A stretch of 64,000 bases of DNA from Desulfovibrio sp. MES5 (GCF_002237645.1 NZ_MJUZ01000048.1:62001-126000); one strand, 5' to 3'. Shown: positions 1 to 8,330, counted from the first letter of the stretch. Notes: generated by a model from the sequence alone, not told the origin. Numbers and translations: made by a program.

Positions 1-931
1 CGGCCCGCACACGGGGAAAGTTCATGAGACTGCGCATCATGTGGTAGCGCGCGCCGGGGTCAAGTTCGCCGCTCTTGAGGCGGAGCTTTGACGCCAGCAG
101 GTTCAGCAGGTCCTGTGGCATGGCCTGGTCATAGATAAGCCGCACAGGACGGCCGCGCAGCCTGTGCTCCAGCCCTTCTTCCATCTTTTCAATGAGGCTT
201 TTGGACACGTCGTCGTCCAGGGTCAGCTCCGCATCGCGCATGACCTTGAAGGTGTATGCCGAAATGGAGTCGTAGTTGAACATGAAAAAGATGTCGTTGA
301 GGCAGAGGCGGATGATGTCGTCCACAAAGATGATGTCGCTGCACCCGGCGGGCGAAGGCATTTCAACAAAGCGCGGGCATTCGGAGCTCACGGGGATGCG
401 TATGATGGCGTAGCGGTTTTTGTTGCCGCTGGCGGGCTGCATTTTGACGGCGTGGTAGATGTGACTGTCCTGAAGAAAGGGCAGATTGGCGCTCTTGTTG
501 AGTATGAGGGGAACCAGCTGCGGATTGATGACCTGGGTGAAATAGTCGCGGCAGAATTTTTCCTGCCCGGGGGTGAGCTGGGTTTCGTTGCGCACCCGTA
601 TGCCCTGTTCCTGCATGGCGGCAAGGATGCTTGCATACGTTTCGCGAAAGGCGGCCTGCCCTTTGGCCACCCTGCTGTTGACGCGGTGCAGGGCTTCCTG
701 TGGGCTGAGGCCGCCCATGAGCAGTATTTTTCCCGGTTCGCGGCTGCGTGAAAGGCGCGCCAGCGAAGCCACGCGCACCTTGATAAATTCGTCCTGGTTG
801 CTGGAGAAAATACCCAGAAAGCGCAGCCGCTGCACGAGAGGATTGGACGGGTCGCGGGCTTCCTGCAGTATGCGCTCGTTAAAGCACAACCAGCTCAACT
901 CCCTGTTGTTCATCTTGCCACTGTCTTTCAT
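1..931 (-). CDS. ppk1: Polyphosphate kinase Ppk1, N-terminal part (runs off the window start)
   Basis: Ppk1 reversibly transfers the ATP gamma-phosphate onto polyphosphate. Translating the minus strand from 931 gives an open frame of 310 codons to the window edge. It opens MKDSGKMNNRELSWLCFNER and continues with LRFLGIFSSNQDEFIKVRVA, the typical Ppk1 N-domain signature (NRELSWLxFNxRVL...SSNLDEFFxVRV). The following helical-bundle and head domains also read like Ppk1. The catalytic histidine domains would lie outside the window. The start at 931 has GGAG eight bases upstream; an in-frame ATG at 913 is the alternative. The gene has no close partner on its 5' side: a 320-bp gap separates it from the next gene, which is on the same strand. 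Confidence 0.93.
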   Translation of the reverse strand, partial: MKDSGKMNNRELSWLCFNERILQEARDPSNPLVQRLRFLGIFSSNQDEFIKVRVASLARLSRSREPGKILLMGGLSPQEALHRVNSRVAKGQAAFRETYASILAAMQEQGIRVRNETQLTPGQEKFCRDYFTQVINPQLVPLILNKSANLPFLQDSHIYHAVKMQPASGNKNRYAIIRIPVSSECPRFVEMPSPAGCSDIIFVDDIIRLCLNDIFFMFNYDSISAYTFKVMRDAELTLDDDVSKSLIEKMEEGLEHRLRGRPVRLIYDQAMPQDLLNLLASKLRLKSGELDPGARYHMMRSLMNFPRVRA

Positions 932-1159
932 GATCAAAGCTCCAGGCTCCACAGTATGTTATGGTATGCCTGTGCATGTAACATCCCTGTGTGAAGATCA
1001 TGTGACAAAAGGAACGCAAGTATATTTTTGCGCCACACGCGGGCGGATTTGCGCAGGAATCTTGCCTGACCGTGTGGAAAACGCGTCACATGCGGGCGCT
1101 GCACTCGTGTGCTGCGCTGAAGCGTGTACCCTTTTTCAACGGTAAAAAGGTCTGAAATG

Positions 1160-1237
1160 CTATGAGGATTTTAGGGGCGGAGGCATGTGGGAGGGACTTT
1201 TTTGCAAAAGTGTCCCCTCCCACACAAAGAATTTCAA
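1160..1237 (-). repeat. Dispersed hairpin module, family A, copy 1
   Basis: Read on the minus strand, this begins TTGAAATTCTTTGTG. It forms a long hairpin with stem GTGGGAGGGGAC/GTCCCTCCCAC around TTTTGCAAAA, followed by a C-rich tail and CCCCTAAAATCCTCAT. Three more copies lie at 31819, 35787 and 57528. All four sit just behind a gene in the direction of transcription; this one follows the glycosyltransferase. It could act as a 3' processing or termination element. The bases between it and ppk1 (932-1159) show nothing else I can name. Confidence 0.75.
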
Positions 1238-1250
1238 TGTGGCATTCGGC

Positions 1251-2207
1251 CTAGTATTCTGTCGCCCGTACCGTGCTTCTTTCCTCAACAGCCCTGAGCA
1301 GCACGCCTTCGGCCTGGGCAGCCAGACGCCGTGGGGAGTAGCGCTTTTCAATAAAGGCGCGGAGCGCTTCCGGGTCTGCGGGCGTGGCGTAGATGCGCCG
1401 CACGTCGTCCAGCGTGTTGGCGATGTACTGCTTGGGAAAGAAAAATCCCGCACCCCAGAAGTTGTTGATAATGGGCTTGATGCCCTTGCACATGGCCTCG
1501 GCAATATTGTAGCCGAAGCTTTCAAAAATGCTGGCGGATATCAGGCAATCCTTGTCCTCAAGCCAGTCATTCATCTTGTCTCTGGGCACGTTTTTTTCAA
1601 AAAACACGTGCTTCTTGAGGCCAAGGTTTTCAACCATGAAGGTAAGATAGGTAAAGGTGCGCTGATCCTCAACGCCGCCGTGCGGCTCGGCGGTCAGATG
1701 CAGCGTCAGGGAGGGGTCGTCCCGCCAGAGCGTGTGGAACATCTGGAGCGCATAGGGCAGGTTTTTGCTGGCGTTCATAGCCAGGCTCACGCAGGCGATT
1801 TTTCCGGTGCGTTCGCGTGAAGCCTTGAGGGGAAATTTGCGCGCTTCCACGGCATTGAGCATGACTTCGCCCGGCACGCCCGCAGCCTGCGCGTTAAAAA
1901 GCATCTCAATAACAGGAGAAACAAAAACCATTCTGGATATGTTTTTCCACACGATGCCCAGGGGCACAAAGCATTCATAGCTGTGCAGGCGGCAAACCAG
2001 GGGACAGGCGTCTTCAACAAGGCTGGCGGCATGGGCATGCGAGGCCGCCCATTCCAGCCACGCCACATCGGCCCAGTGCAGAAGGGCCTGTATTTCATCC
2101 ATATCCGTCGTGCCGGTGACGCGCACCTCATGCCGTGCAGAAAGTTCCTCCACAATGCCATGCAAAAAATAATCTGTACCCTTGCCGTGCAAAAATGCAA
2201 TTTTCAT
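1251..2207 (-). CDS. Glycosyltransferase, GT-B (GT1/GT4-like)
   Basis: A predicted cytosolic glycosyltransferase of 318 residues. It begins MKIAFLHGKGTDYFLHGIVE, a first Rossmann strand followed by a helix, as in GT-B folds. The C-terminal half has ISASIFESFGYNIAEAMCKG, the acidic E-x7-E-type nucleotide-sugar pocket of GT1/GT4 enzymes, followed by NNFWGAGFFFP. The substrate cannot be told from sequence. The start at 2207 has a strong GAGGTGG six bases upstream; a longer reading from 2261 would add 18 residues with no ribosome site. The gene ends with TAG at 1251, followed by the family A hairpin. It could instead serve in protein rather than surface-polysaccharide glycosylation. Confidence 0.8.
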   Translation of the reverse strand: MKIAFLHGKGTDYFLHGIVEELSARHEVRVTGTTDMDEIQALLHWADVAWLEWAASHAHAASLVEDACPLVCRLHSYECFVPLGIVWKNISRMVFVSPVIEMLFNAQAAGVPGEVMLNAVEARKFPLKASRERTGKIACVSLAMNASKNLPYALQMFHTLWRDDPSLTLHLTAEPHGGVEDQRTFTYLTFMVENLGLKKHVFFEKNVPRDKMNDWLEDKDCLISASIFESFGYNIAEAMCKGIKPIINNFWGAGFFFPKQYIANTLDDVRRIYATPADPEALRAFIEKRYSPRRLAAQAEGVLLRAVEERSTVRATEY

Positions 2208-2472
2208 GGGCCACCTCACGGGGGGGCTTGCGCGGCCAGCTGTTCCGCGTGGCTGCGCCAATTGCCGAAGAAAAATGCCGGAGCCTGAGGCGATTGTGCG
2301 CCTGTATGAGTATTATTGGTAATGCGTCTTACAGCAATTCGCAAGACTGCGGCGCACGCCTGCCACCCGACCGCCAGGGCGGTTGCAACGCAAAAACGCG
2401 CTGGCCCCTGCCTGTAAGGCGCGCGTTACAACCAAGCAAACCTTGCCGGGTAGGAATGGGGTAGGACAAAAG

Positions 2473-2505
2473 AAAAAGCCCTTACGGCTCGTCTCCGTAA
2501 GGGCT
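2473..2505 (-). terminator. Terminator of tRNA-fMet, displaced copy at the left island edge
   Basis: An 11-bp stem (AGCCCTTACGG/CCGTAAGGGCT) is followed on the minus strand by TTTTTCTTTT. It lies right behind the displaced tRNA 3' end, so it is probably the original chromosomal terminator of the tRNA gene. The same 33 bases recur at 4026. Confidence 0.8.
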
Positions 2506-2514
2506 TGAAAAATC

Positions 2515-2560
<46 letters not shown>

Positions 2561-2799
2561 ATCCTATTATATGTTCTTATTGAATTCGATTGGCTATTAT
2601 CTATTGGAAATAATTTAATATTCTTGAATAAAGTTTAAATTTTTCTTTCACTGCATGGCTTGCTTGCACGCGTATAATGGATATGTGCGCGGCGGCTCTA
2701 CCTCAACCTCGCTGTAACCTGGTTAATTTTTGTGGGTGTTGCCTCTTTTGTGGCTTTCAATGTCCAGACAAACCAGAAGGTGGAATCATTATCGGCCTG

Positions 2800-3036
2800 A
2801 TGCTCGCCGGGGCCTATTGGGGCAGGCAGTTTATAAATTCATTGCCATTGCCCGTGTTTTTGACCACCGGGGCGGACTTGATCGTTTACTTGTTCCTTAA
2901 ACTTTGTCTTTCCGTGCTTGCCGAGTTTATCATAGCTCCATGGCAAATATTTAAGAGGACCAAGGAAATTCTGGCAATTAGTAAGCTGGAGAATGAAATA
3001 AAGGTCGGACGGGTATCGAAGAGAGAACAGCCGTGA
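2800..3036 (+). CDS. Small membrane protein of the remnant element
   Basis: A 78-residue protein beginning MLAGAYWGRQF. A hydrophobic stretch (about residues 17-45) comes first, then a basic amphipathic tail. I chose the ATG at 2800 because it overlaps the TGA (2798-2800) that ends another open frame. That upstream frame (2678-2800) encodes a membrane-like stretch (LNLAVTWLIFVGVASFVAFN) but has no start codon, so it looks truncated. Reading from 2677 in the same frame gives an unlikely Cys-rich leader. Behind it, around 3045-3125, is a further short frame with a hydrophobic stretch and a Cys. A phage-type lysis cassette is conceivable but unproved. I do not recognise the family. Confidence 0.4.
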   Translation: MLAGAYWGRQFINSLPLPVFLTTGADLIVYLFLKLCLSVLAEFIIAPWQIFKRTKEILAISKLENEIKVGRVSKREQP

Positions 3037-3167
3037 AATTAAAAAATCATCCCCATTGGTGTTGATTGCGCTGTTTCTTTTTTACCCAGAGGGTTGCATG
3101 AAGAAAAAAGTTAAAGACCATTGATTGGTACATGCCCCGGAGAATAAGGCCGCGTTTGAGGCGAACA

Positions 3168-3299
3168 TGAAGGAATGCCGGAATAATCCCGGAGAATTGG
3201 GAATACGCCTAATTGTCAGAAGCTATTTAGGAAAATTGTACAGTCATAAAATCGATAAAATAATCTATCACACGAATTTATTATTGTTCTTGTGGTAGA
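3168..3299 (+). CDS. Short ORF, possible gene remnant
   Basis: A 43-codon frame starts at ATG 3168 (MKECRNNPGELGIRLIVRS). The same frame continues upstream as HAPENKAAFEAN without a stop back to a TTG near 3129, so the real protein may start earlier or be a fragment. The region is AT-rich. No family is recognised. Confidence 0.2.
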
Positions 3300-3300
3300 T

Positions 3301-3960
3301 TTACTCGTTTTTCTTGAGGTTGATATCACTATCTACAATAGAAATAATGTTCTCACGCCCCAATTCGTCGTCAGAGCCATTCCACGTAATAATACCCCTA
3401 TTACGGAGCTCAAATATATCCCCAACTATGCTGCTTTCTTTTATTGCCATTTTTTTTACAAGCCCTCCAAATGAAATTGGGGATAGCTTTTTTATAGCTT
3501 CAAGCACAACAGCTTCTCTTTGCGGATCTTTTGTATGAAATGCTATTTTGTTTAACTTTTCTTCAATTTCTTTTACTATTTTATCAATATTATTCTCTCC
3601 TTTAAGCTCTGTACCAAGTGAATTTCGTACTATTTCTTCTATTTCTTTCTTTTTGATATAATTTGTTTCATCAGTGCTTTTTGATGGATTTGACCAAAGC
3701 TGCTTCCTCATGTCTGATACTGTATCCTTCATCATTGAAAATGTATCAGCATAAAGCCTGTCGAATAAGCTTTCTAGCTTTCCTACAGAAGATTCAATGT
3801 TTTTAGATTGATTCTCCATATCCTTTGCTGCTTTTGTCGAAAGGATATAAAAAATGATAGAAAGAGTAATCGCTACTATTGATACAATCAGAGAAGATAG
3901 CGAAGCTATCAGTGAAATCATATCAAAAGCTGACATTGCAAGAGATTGACTGTTTGGCAT
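3301..3960 (-). CDS. Membrane-anchored coiled-coil protein, unknown function
   Basis: A protein of 219 residues. An N-terminal hydrophobic segment (about residues 11-42, LIASLSSLIVSIVAITLSI) probably anchors it in the inner membrane. Next comes a long charged helical region (about 45-140), then a C-terminal stretch (about 150-219) reading like a small winged helix (AIKKLSPISFGGLVKKMAIK, then ELRNRGIITWNG). It is clearly more AT-rich than the chromosome, which suggests recent transfer. It is the only gene pointing back toward the left att site. The fold plan resembles the 7286 and 17036 proteins (membrane anchor plus coiled coil), but I see no sequence kinship. Its role is unknown; a defence effector or immunity protein are untested options. 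Confidence 0.65.
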   Translation of the reverse strand: MPNSQSLAMSAFDMISLIASLSSLIVSIVAITLSIIFYILSTKAAKDMENQSKNIESSVGKLESLFDRLYADTFSMMKDTVSDMRKQLWSNPSKSTDETNYIKKKEIEEIVRNSLGTELKGENNIDKIVKEIEEKLNKIAFHTKDPQREAVVLEAIKKLSPISFGGLVKKMAIKESSIVGDIFELRNRGIITWNGSDDELGRENIISIVDSDINLKKNE

Positions 3961-4025
3961 GAGTTGACCTCCAAATTCTCTCCCAAAAAGGTGGGAATAG
4001 TGGTAGGAATAAAATCAGCTTACGA

Positions 4026-4058
4026 AAAAAGCCCTTACGGCTCGTCTCCGTAAGGGCT
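4026..4058 (-). terminator. Second copy of the tRNA-fMet terminator
   Basis: Identical to 2473-2505: an 11-bp stem followed by a T run on the minus strand, directly behind the middle att copy. Its presence here means the remnant segment carries chromosomal tRNA-flank sequence at this end too. Confidence 0.75.
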
Positions 4059-4067
4059 TGAAAAATC

Positions 4068-4115
<48 letters not shown>

Positions 4116-4144
4116 TTTTTGAAGACATTTGAAGGGCTTTGACT

Positions 4145-4277
4145 GGTTAGGACTGGATTTGAATATCCTTTATTTTCAAATAAATATATGAGTAACTGCT
4201 TTGACGCAACCCGAACAGAACCGAGACAATCTTGCCTTGTGGTTAGGAATAGGTTAGGACTGAAATCGTGGTTAGGA
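4145..4277 (+). promoter_or_regulatory. Left cluster of GGTTAGGA octamers, probable integrase arm sites
   Basis: Exact GGTTAGGA octamers occur in the same orientation at 4145, 4241, 4252 and 4270, between the middle att copy and the integrase start. The same octamer clusters inside the right att site. Short repeats flanking an att core, next to a tyrosine recombinase gene, are the usual arrangement of arm-type binding sites. They could also serve Xis or autoregulate int. Confidence 0.7.
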
Positions 4278-4327
4278 AAGGAGAGCGCCCCTAAATACAA
4301 CCTTCTGCCTGAGTTCGGAGTACACAT

Positions 4328-5464
4328 ATGGCCTCAAAATACAAACGGTATCACCCCAAGAAGTGGGCGGGCGTCTATGTGTACGAGTTGGACGAGGTAT
4401 TCAACGGTGCGCCTGACTTGTGTTTCTTCATCAACTTCCGTTCGGGCAGACGTCTGATCTGGGAGAAGGTCGGCAGAATATCCGAAGGCTACAGCGCGGA
4501 AGTGGCGGCAGAAATCCGCGCCAAGCGCGTCAAGGCCGTGCGGCACGGTGAGGAAGTCAAAACCGCCAAAGAGATCCGCCGCGAGCAGAGTGAAAAGAAC
4601 CGCCCCTTTCAGGAAATCGGCGACGCCTATTTTGAAATCAAAGGCCCCACGCTCAAGGGCATTGTCACCGACAAAAATCGTTACAAGAACCACCTGCTCC
4701 CGCTGTGCGGCAAGCGCACCGTCAACGAGATCACGCCCCAGGTCATCGAAGAGTTGCGCAAGTCCCTGAGCGACCGCAAACCCGCCACCGTGTGGAATGC
4801 TCTGGAACTGCTCCGGCGCATCGTCAACTTCGGCTACAAGACCAACCGCTGCCCGGCCCTAAGCTTTCAGATCGAAATGCCGGTCAAGGATAACGAGGTC
4901 ATCGAATATCTGAAACCGGACGAGGCCCAACGCTTTCTGGCCGTGCTCAAGGAATGGCCCGTGCGCGACGTGGCCAACATGCTCTTGCTGGCCTTCTTTA
5001 CAGGGATGCGGCGCGGCGAAATGTTTAAACTGGAAGTGGGCGACCTCGACTTTCACATGAAGCTTATCCGCATCCGCGATCCCAAGGGCGGCAAGTCCGT
5101 GTCCATAGGCCTCAGCAACGTGGCTGAAGAGGTCATCCGCGCCCAACTGGCCTGGAAGGGCGAACGCTTTCCCGGCAGTCCCTATGTCTTCCCCGGCAAG
5201 GACGGCAATCTCCGCAAGGATTGCAGCGCCGTGGATACCATCCGCAAGGCCGCCAACCTGCCGCCCAAGTTCCGGCCCTTCCACGGCTTGCGGCATCACT
5301 TCGCCGTGACCCTGGCCAACAGCGGCCAGTTCACCCTGGACATGATCGCGGAAATGCTCACCCACAAAAACGCCGAGTTCACCAAGAAGAAATACGGCCA
5401 GTTTCTGCCCGAATCCATGACGGCAGCGGGTAACGCGGCGGCGAAGATATTGGCAGGGTTGTGA
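4328..5464 (+). CDS. int: Tyrosine recombinase (site-specific integrase)
   Basis: A 378-residue integrase that would recombine the element with the tRNA-fMet gene. The N-terminal part (about 1-85) fits an arm-binding domain. Residues 95-180 are the SAM-like core-binding domain (TPQVIEELRKSL). The catalytic domain follows. The first active-site arginine lies in TGMRRGEMFKLEVGDLD (about 225-240), the HxLRH box in HGLRHHFAVTLANSG (about 319), and the nucleophile is Tyr about 356 in KKKYGQFLPE. The ATG at 4328 follows the left arm repeats. Length and motif order are complete, so the protein should be active. Confidence 0.95.
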   Translation: MASKYKRYHPKKWAGVYVYELDEVFNGAPDLCFFINFRSGRRLIWEKVGRISEGYSAEVAAEIRAKRVKAVRHGEEVKTAKEIRREQSEKNRPFQEIGDAYFEIKGPTLKGIVTDKNRYKNHLLPLCGKRTVNEITPQVIEELRKSLSDRKPATVWNALELLRRIVNFGYKTNRCPALSFQIEMPVKDNEVIEYLKPDEAQRFLAVLKEWPVRDVANMLLLAFFTGMRRGEMFKLEVGDLDFHMKLIRIRDPKGGKSVSIGLSNVAEEVIRAQLAWKGERFPGSPYVFPGKDGNLRKDCSAVDTIRKAANLPPKFRPFHGLRHHFAVTLANSGQFTLDMIAEMLTHKNAEFTKKKYGQFLPESMTAAGNAAAKILAGL

Positions 5465-5549
5465 CGCCCTATCATTTCGCCACTATGCAGCCCTGCTTTG
5501 ACACAGTATGATGCCGTCAGAACAACATAGACACGCAGTGAGGCCCGCC

Positions 5550-6149
5550 ATGCCCCTTACCGAACATGACCTGCTTGCCCAGGTTGCCCTGGGAGAAGAC
5601 AGTTCCCGCCAATTCAAAGCCGACATCCACAATGCCGAATCGTTGGCGGCGGAAATGGCGGCCTTTGCCAATTCTGACGGCGGCACCATCTATCTTGGCG
5701 TGACGGATCACAACACTGTGCCGGGCCTTTCCCACAAGGATGTGGCCCGCATCAATCAACTTATCAGCAATGCCGCCAGTCAGTTGGTGCGCAGCCCGCT
5801 GACCGTGCTCACCGAGAACGTGCTGCTGGCAAACGGCAATCTGGTGATCGTGCTCACCGTGCCCAAGGGACTGGATAAGCCATATTTTGATAAAAACGGC
5901 GTCATCTGGCTGAAAGCAGGTTCCGACAAGCGCCGGGTAAACTCCAAGGAGGAGTTGCGCCGCCTGTTCCAGATCAGTTCACAGTTTCACGCTGACGAGC
6001 TCCCCACCAAGGCGGGCATCGACAAGCTGGACAGGCTGCGTTTTCGGGATTTTCTCCATAAACACCACACACACGAGTTCCCTGAAGCACCTGATGATCT
6101 GCTGCGCCTGTTGCAAAACATGAACATGGCTCCGACAGTGGTGTGCTGA
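5550..6149 (+). CDS. AlbA/Schlafen-type DNA-binding protein, N-terminal fragment of a split gene
   Basis: This carries the AlbA_2 domain (also called divergent AAA-4) found in putative transcriptional regulators: EDSSRQFKADIHNAESLAAE, then AFANSDGGTIYLGVTDH, then FDKNGVIWLKAGSDKRRVNS. It ends abruptly with TGA at 6147-6149. The rest of the family's usual protein is present in another frame from about 6131, so the intact ancestor was probably one protein of about 478 residues. I start it at 5550 (MPLTEHDLL, with GAGG seven bases upstream); 5508 is a possible longer start. The shift is consistent with one lost base, but a sequencing error or programmed frameshift cannot be excluded. Confidence 0.75.
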   Translation: MPLTEHDLLAQVALGEDSSRQFKADIHNAESLAAEMAAFANSDGGTIYLGVTDHNTVPGLSHKDVARINQLISNAASQLVRSPLTVLTENVLLANGNLVIVLTVPKGLDKPYFDKNGVIWLKAGSDKRRVNSKEELRRLFQISSQFHADELPTKAGIDKLDRLRFRDFLHKHHTHEFPEAPDDLLRLLQNMNMAPTVVC

Positions 6150-6985
6150 ACCTCGCCGGGGTACTCATGTTCACTGAGCGCCCGGAATGGATTGTGCCGC
6201 AATTTGTGGTCAAGGCCATCCGCTACCCTGGCAATGCGATTCATGCCAATGCCTATATAGACACCGAGGACTTTTCCGGCCCGCTTCGCCAAGTGTTTGA
6301 TTACACACAGTCGTTCATCATGCGTAACCTGCACAAAGTACAGGCAGGGCGCGGCGTGAACTCGCCGGGTCAGCCTGAAATTCCCGAAAGCGTTTTTGAA
6401 GAGTTGTTGGTCAATGCCCTGGTGCATCGGGATTACCTGGTCAGCGCGGCCATACGCATCTTCATTTTTGATAATCGCATCGAAATCATCAGCCCCGGTC
6501 ATCTGCCCAACAACCTGACCGTGGAAAAAATCAAAGAAGGCAACTCCAATATCCGCAACCCCATTCTTGTGTCGTATGTGGCCAAGGGGCTCTTGCCTTA
6601 CCACGGCCTCGGTTCAGGCATCAAACGCGCTTTAAAGGCTTGGCCGGACATCGATTTCGTGAATGACCATGAAGGATGTTTGTTTACGGCAACCATCAAG
6701 CGAAAGGCTCTGGAGGAACTGACGTTGATGGAAAGCTCCCCGACAATTCCGGCGACAATGTCGGGAAAAATGTCGGGGAAAATGTCGGGGAAAATGTCGG
6801 GGAAAATGTCGGGGAAAATTTTGGAGGCCTTGCGCCATAACAACACCCAGACCACCCCGCAGCTCGCCGAGCGCCTAGGCGTCACCACCCGAACGATAGA
6901 ACGCGCCATAGCTGACATGCGTAAAGCAGGGCTCATCCGCCGCGTTGGCCCGGCCAAGGGCGGCAGGTGGGAAGTGCTGGCATGA
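6143..6985 (+). CDS. ATP-binding and winged-helix part of the split AlbA-family regulator
   Basis: The frame reads SDSGVLNLAGVLMF from 6131, continuing the upstream AlbA protein. It then follows the HATPase_c_4-type region of this family: FEELLVNALVHRDYLVSAA, IISPGHLPNNLTVEKI, GLGSGIKRALKAWPDIDF. Five MSGK repeats form a linker (about residues 206-225), and a C-terminal winged helix ends the protein (TPQLAERLGVTTRTIERAIA). A GTG at 6143 overlaps the upstream stop, so coupled translation is possible. The TGA at 6983 overlaps the next ATG. The intact family is thought to act as ATP-dependent regulators or helicase-like proteins; the true role is unclear. Confidence 0.75.
   Translation: MLNLAGVLMFTERPEWIVPQFVVKAIRYPGNAIHANAYIDTEDFSGPLRQVFDYTQSFIMRNLHKVQAGRGVNSPGQPEIPESVFEELLVNALVHRDYLVSAAIRIFIFDNRIEIISPGHLPNNLTVEKIKEGNSNIRNPILVSYVAKGLLPYHGLGSGIKRALKAWPDIDFVNDHEGCLFTATIKRKALEELTLMESSPTIPATMSGKMSGKMSGKMSGKMSGKILEALRHNNTQTTPQLAERLGVTTRTIERAIADMRKAGLIRRVGPAKGGRWEVLA
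6758..6817 (+). repeat. Five 12-bp tandem units in coding sequence
   Basis: Five in-frame copies of ATGTCGGGGAAA (the first is ATGTCGGGAAAA) encode MSGK five times. They make a flexible basic linker before the winged-helix domain. Such units change copy number by slippage without breaking the frame. Confidence 0.95.
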
Positions 6986-7320
6986 TAAAGGCATTCGTTG
7001 AAGAGCTTCGCCCGCTTGTAGAAGCCCGCAATCACCTTGCCCGCAAGGCAGAAACAGGCTTTGCAATACAAGTTGGCGACATTACCCGCGAAGGCTGCAA
7101 AGACCCCAAACGGATTGAATGGCTTTTGAGCTGTATGCTGGATTTCGGCTTTGATGACCGCATCTTGGTGCTCTTCAAAAAATTGTGCCGATACTACTAC
7201 GCGATTGATCCCGAAGCGACTGCAAGTTACGTGTACTCATACCGTGAGATGTGGGACAAAGACTACATGCCGGAGGGCAGGTGTGATGCTGAAGCGCATT
7301 CGTCAAATGACAACACCTGA
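6982..7320 (+). CDS. Small unknown protein
   Basis: A protein of 112 residues (MIKAFVEELRPLVEARNHLA), soluble and helical by appearance. It contains an LDFGFDDRILVLFKKLCRYYYAIDP stretch (given here only to locate it, about residues 52-76). Its ATG overlaps the stop of the AlbA-family gene, and its end overlaps the start of the next gene by 35 bases, so the three are likely translated together. I recognise no family. Context suggests a partner of either neighbour. Confidence 0.7.
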   Translation: MIKAFVEELRPLVEARNHLARKAETGFAIQVGDITREGCKDPKRIEWLLSCMLDFGFDDRILVLFKKLCRYYYAIDPEATASYVYSYREMWDKDYMPEGRCDAEAHSSNDNT

Positions 7321-8314
7321 GTTTTGGATTGGTGTTAGGCAGTTCTTGATTCGGAAGGATGTACCACAAGCGTTATTTTCTGTCGGAGTAACCGCACTAT
7401 GTTTTTTGCTTGGAAGTGCTGCCCTGCAATGGCTGTATGCGTCTAAAATTGCGACAAAACCAATCATCATAACTTCACTGATAATTTTTACTGCACTGGT
7501 GCTCGCGTCAGTTGTATTCTTTGCCATGAAGGCTTCTCTTAAGTTTCATATCGCCCTCAGCGAAAAGATGGACAAAATTGTTGAGTTTTCACACGCCATG
7601 AAGAGCTTAGGACTTTTGGAACTCAATGACCAAATAGCCTATATTATAAAGCAAGAAATACCACTGTATGTATCGAGTGTCCCTATTTTAAATGATTATT
7701 TAGAAGATGCTACTGTAAAAAGATATGTTTTCCTGATGAACAAAGAAAAAATTAAATACTATAAAGGCGACAACAGACTATGCATACGTGCCGCAACATA
7801 TGAACAAATGGTGCAGGAACTGGCGAAGGAAATATCCGCACTGGAGTCAGCTGCTGTTGCTCAAAAAGAAATAGAGATAAATGCGCTTACAGATACGTTA
7901 GCCAAAACAGTCGCGCAAGCTGATAAACTACGGGAAGATAATGAAAAACTACGCAATATCTGCAAAACACAGTCAGGTCGTGAAACAGCAATAGACAACA
8001 GCTCGATCCGCAGGGTTGTCTTCTGGCGGGTAGCTGGCCCCCTTGTGAATGCCCTGTGTGAGCAGGGGAGCCGCGAGAGGCCATATACCCGTACCGACAT
8101 TCAGGCAGCTTTTGATGTGGCAGTGGAAGAGTTCCCGGATTTAAAAGAGGAGATAAAGCAACTCTTGCTTGCCGGAAAAGCTGTTCAGCCTTCAGAAGAC
8201 AAGAAGCCTAAGTCTAAGAGTGAATTTGATTTGAATGGGTGGGCTATGGAAGCCATACGCGAGGGCTTGGGAGACTTGGCAAAGCGTGGCGGCGGGCGTA
8301 ACCCAAAGCGCTGA
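7286..8314 (+). CDS. Two-TM coiled-coil protein, unknown function
   Basis: A protein of 342 residues from ATG 7286, which has GGAGGG eight bases upstream. Two hydrophobic segments (about 22-42 and 50-70: LFSVGVTALCFLLGSAALQW, then IIITSLIIFTALVLASVVFF) put the rest in the cytosol. A coiled coil (about 175-230, with ISALESAAVAQKEIEINALT) leads to a basic C-terminus. Central parts are AT-rich compared with the flanks. It may be a membrane-anchored effector or sensor in an operon with the AlbA-type regulator. I recognise no family. Confidence 0.7.
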   Translation: MLKRIRQMTTPEFWIGVRQFLIRKDVPQALFSVGVTALCFLLGSAALQWLYASKIATKPIIITSLIIFTALVLASVVFFAMKASLKFHIALSEKMDKIVEFSHAMKSLGLLELNDQIAYIIKQEIPLYVSSVPILNDYLEDATVKRYVFLMNKEKIKYYKGDNRLCIRAATYEQMVQELAKEISALESAAVAQKEIEINALTDTLAKTVAQADKLREDNEKLRNICKTQSGRETAIDNSSIRRVVFWRVAGPLVNALCEQGSRERPYTRTDIQAAFDVAVEEFPDLKEEIKQLLLAGKAVQPSEDKKPKSKSEFDLNGWAMEAIREGLGDLAKRGGGRNPKR

Positions 8315-8330
8315 CAGGGCAAAAATATAG

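Noticed and set aside
164-751. Plus-strand open frame of 195 residues at the window start
   Set aside because: It is the antisense shadow of ppk1, whose minus-strand translation matches the family.
4145-4277. CRISPR-like array from the GGTTAGGA repeats
   Set aside because: The units are only eight bases with irregular spacing and no cas genes; arm-type binding sites fit better.
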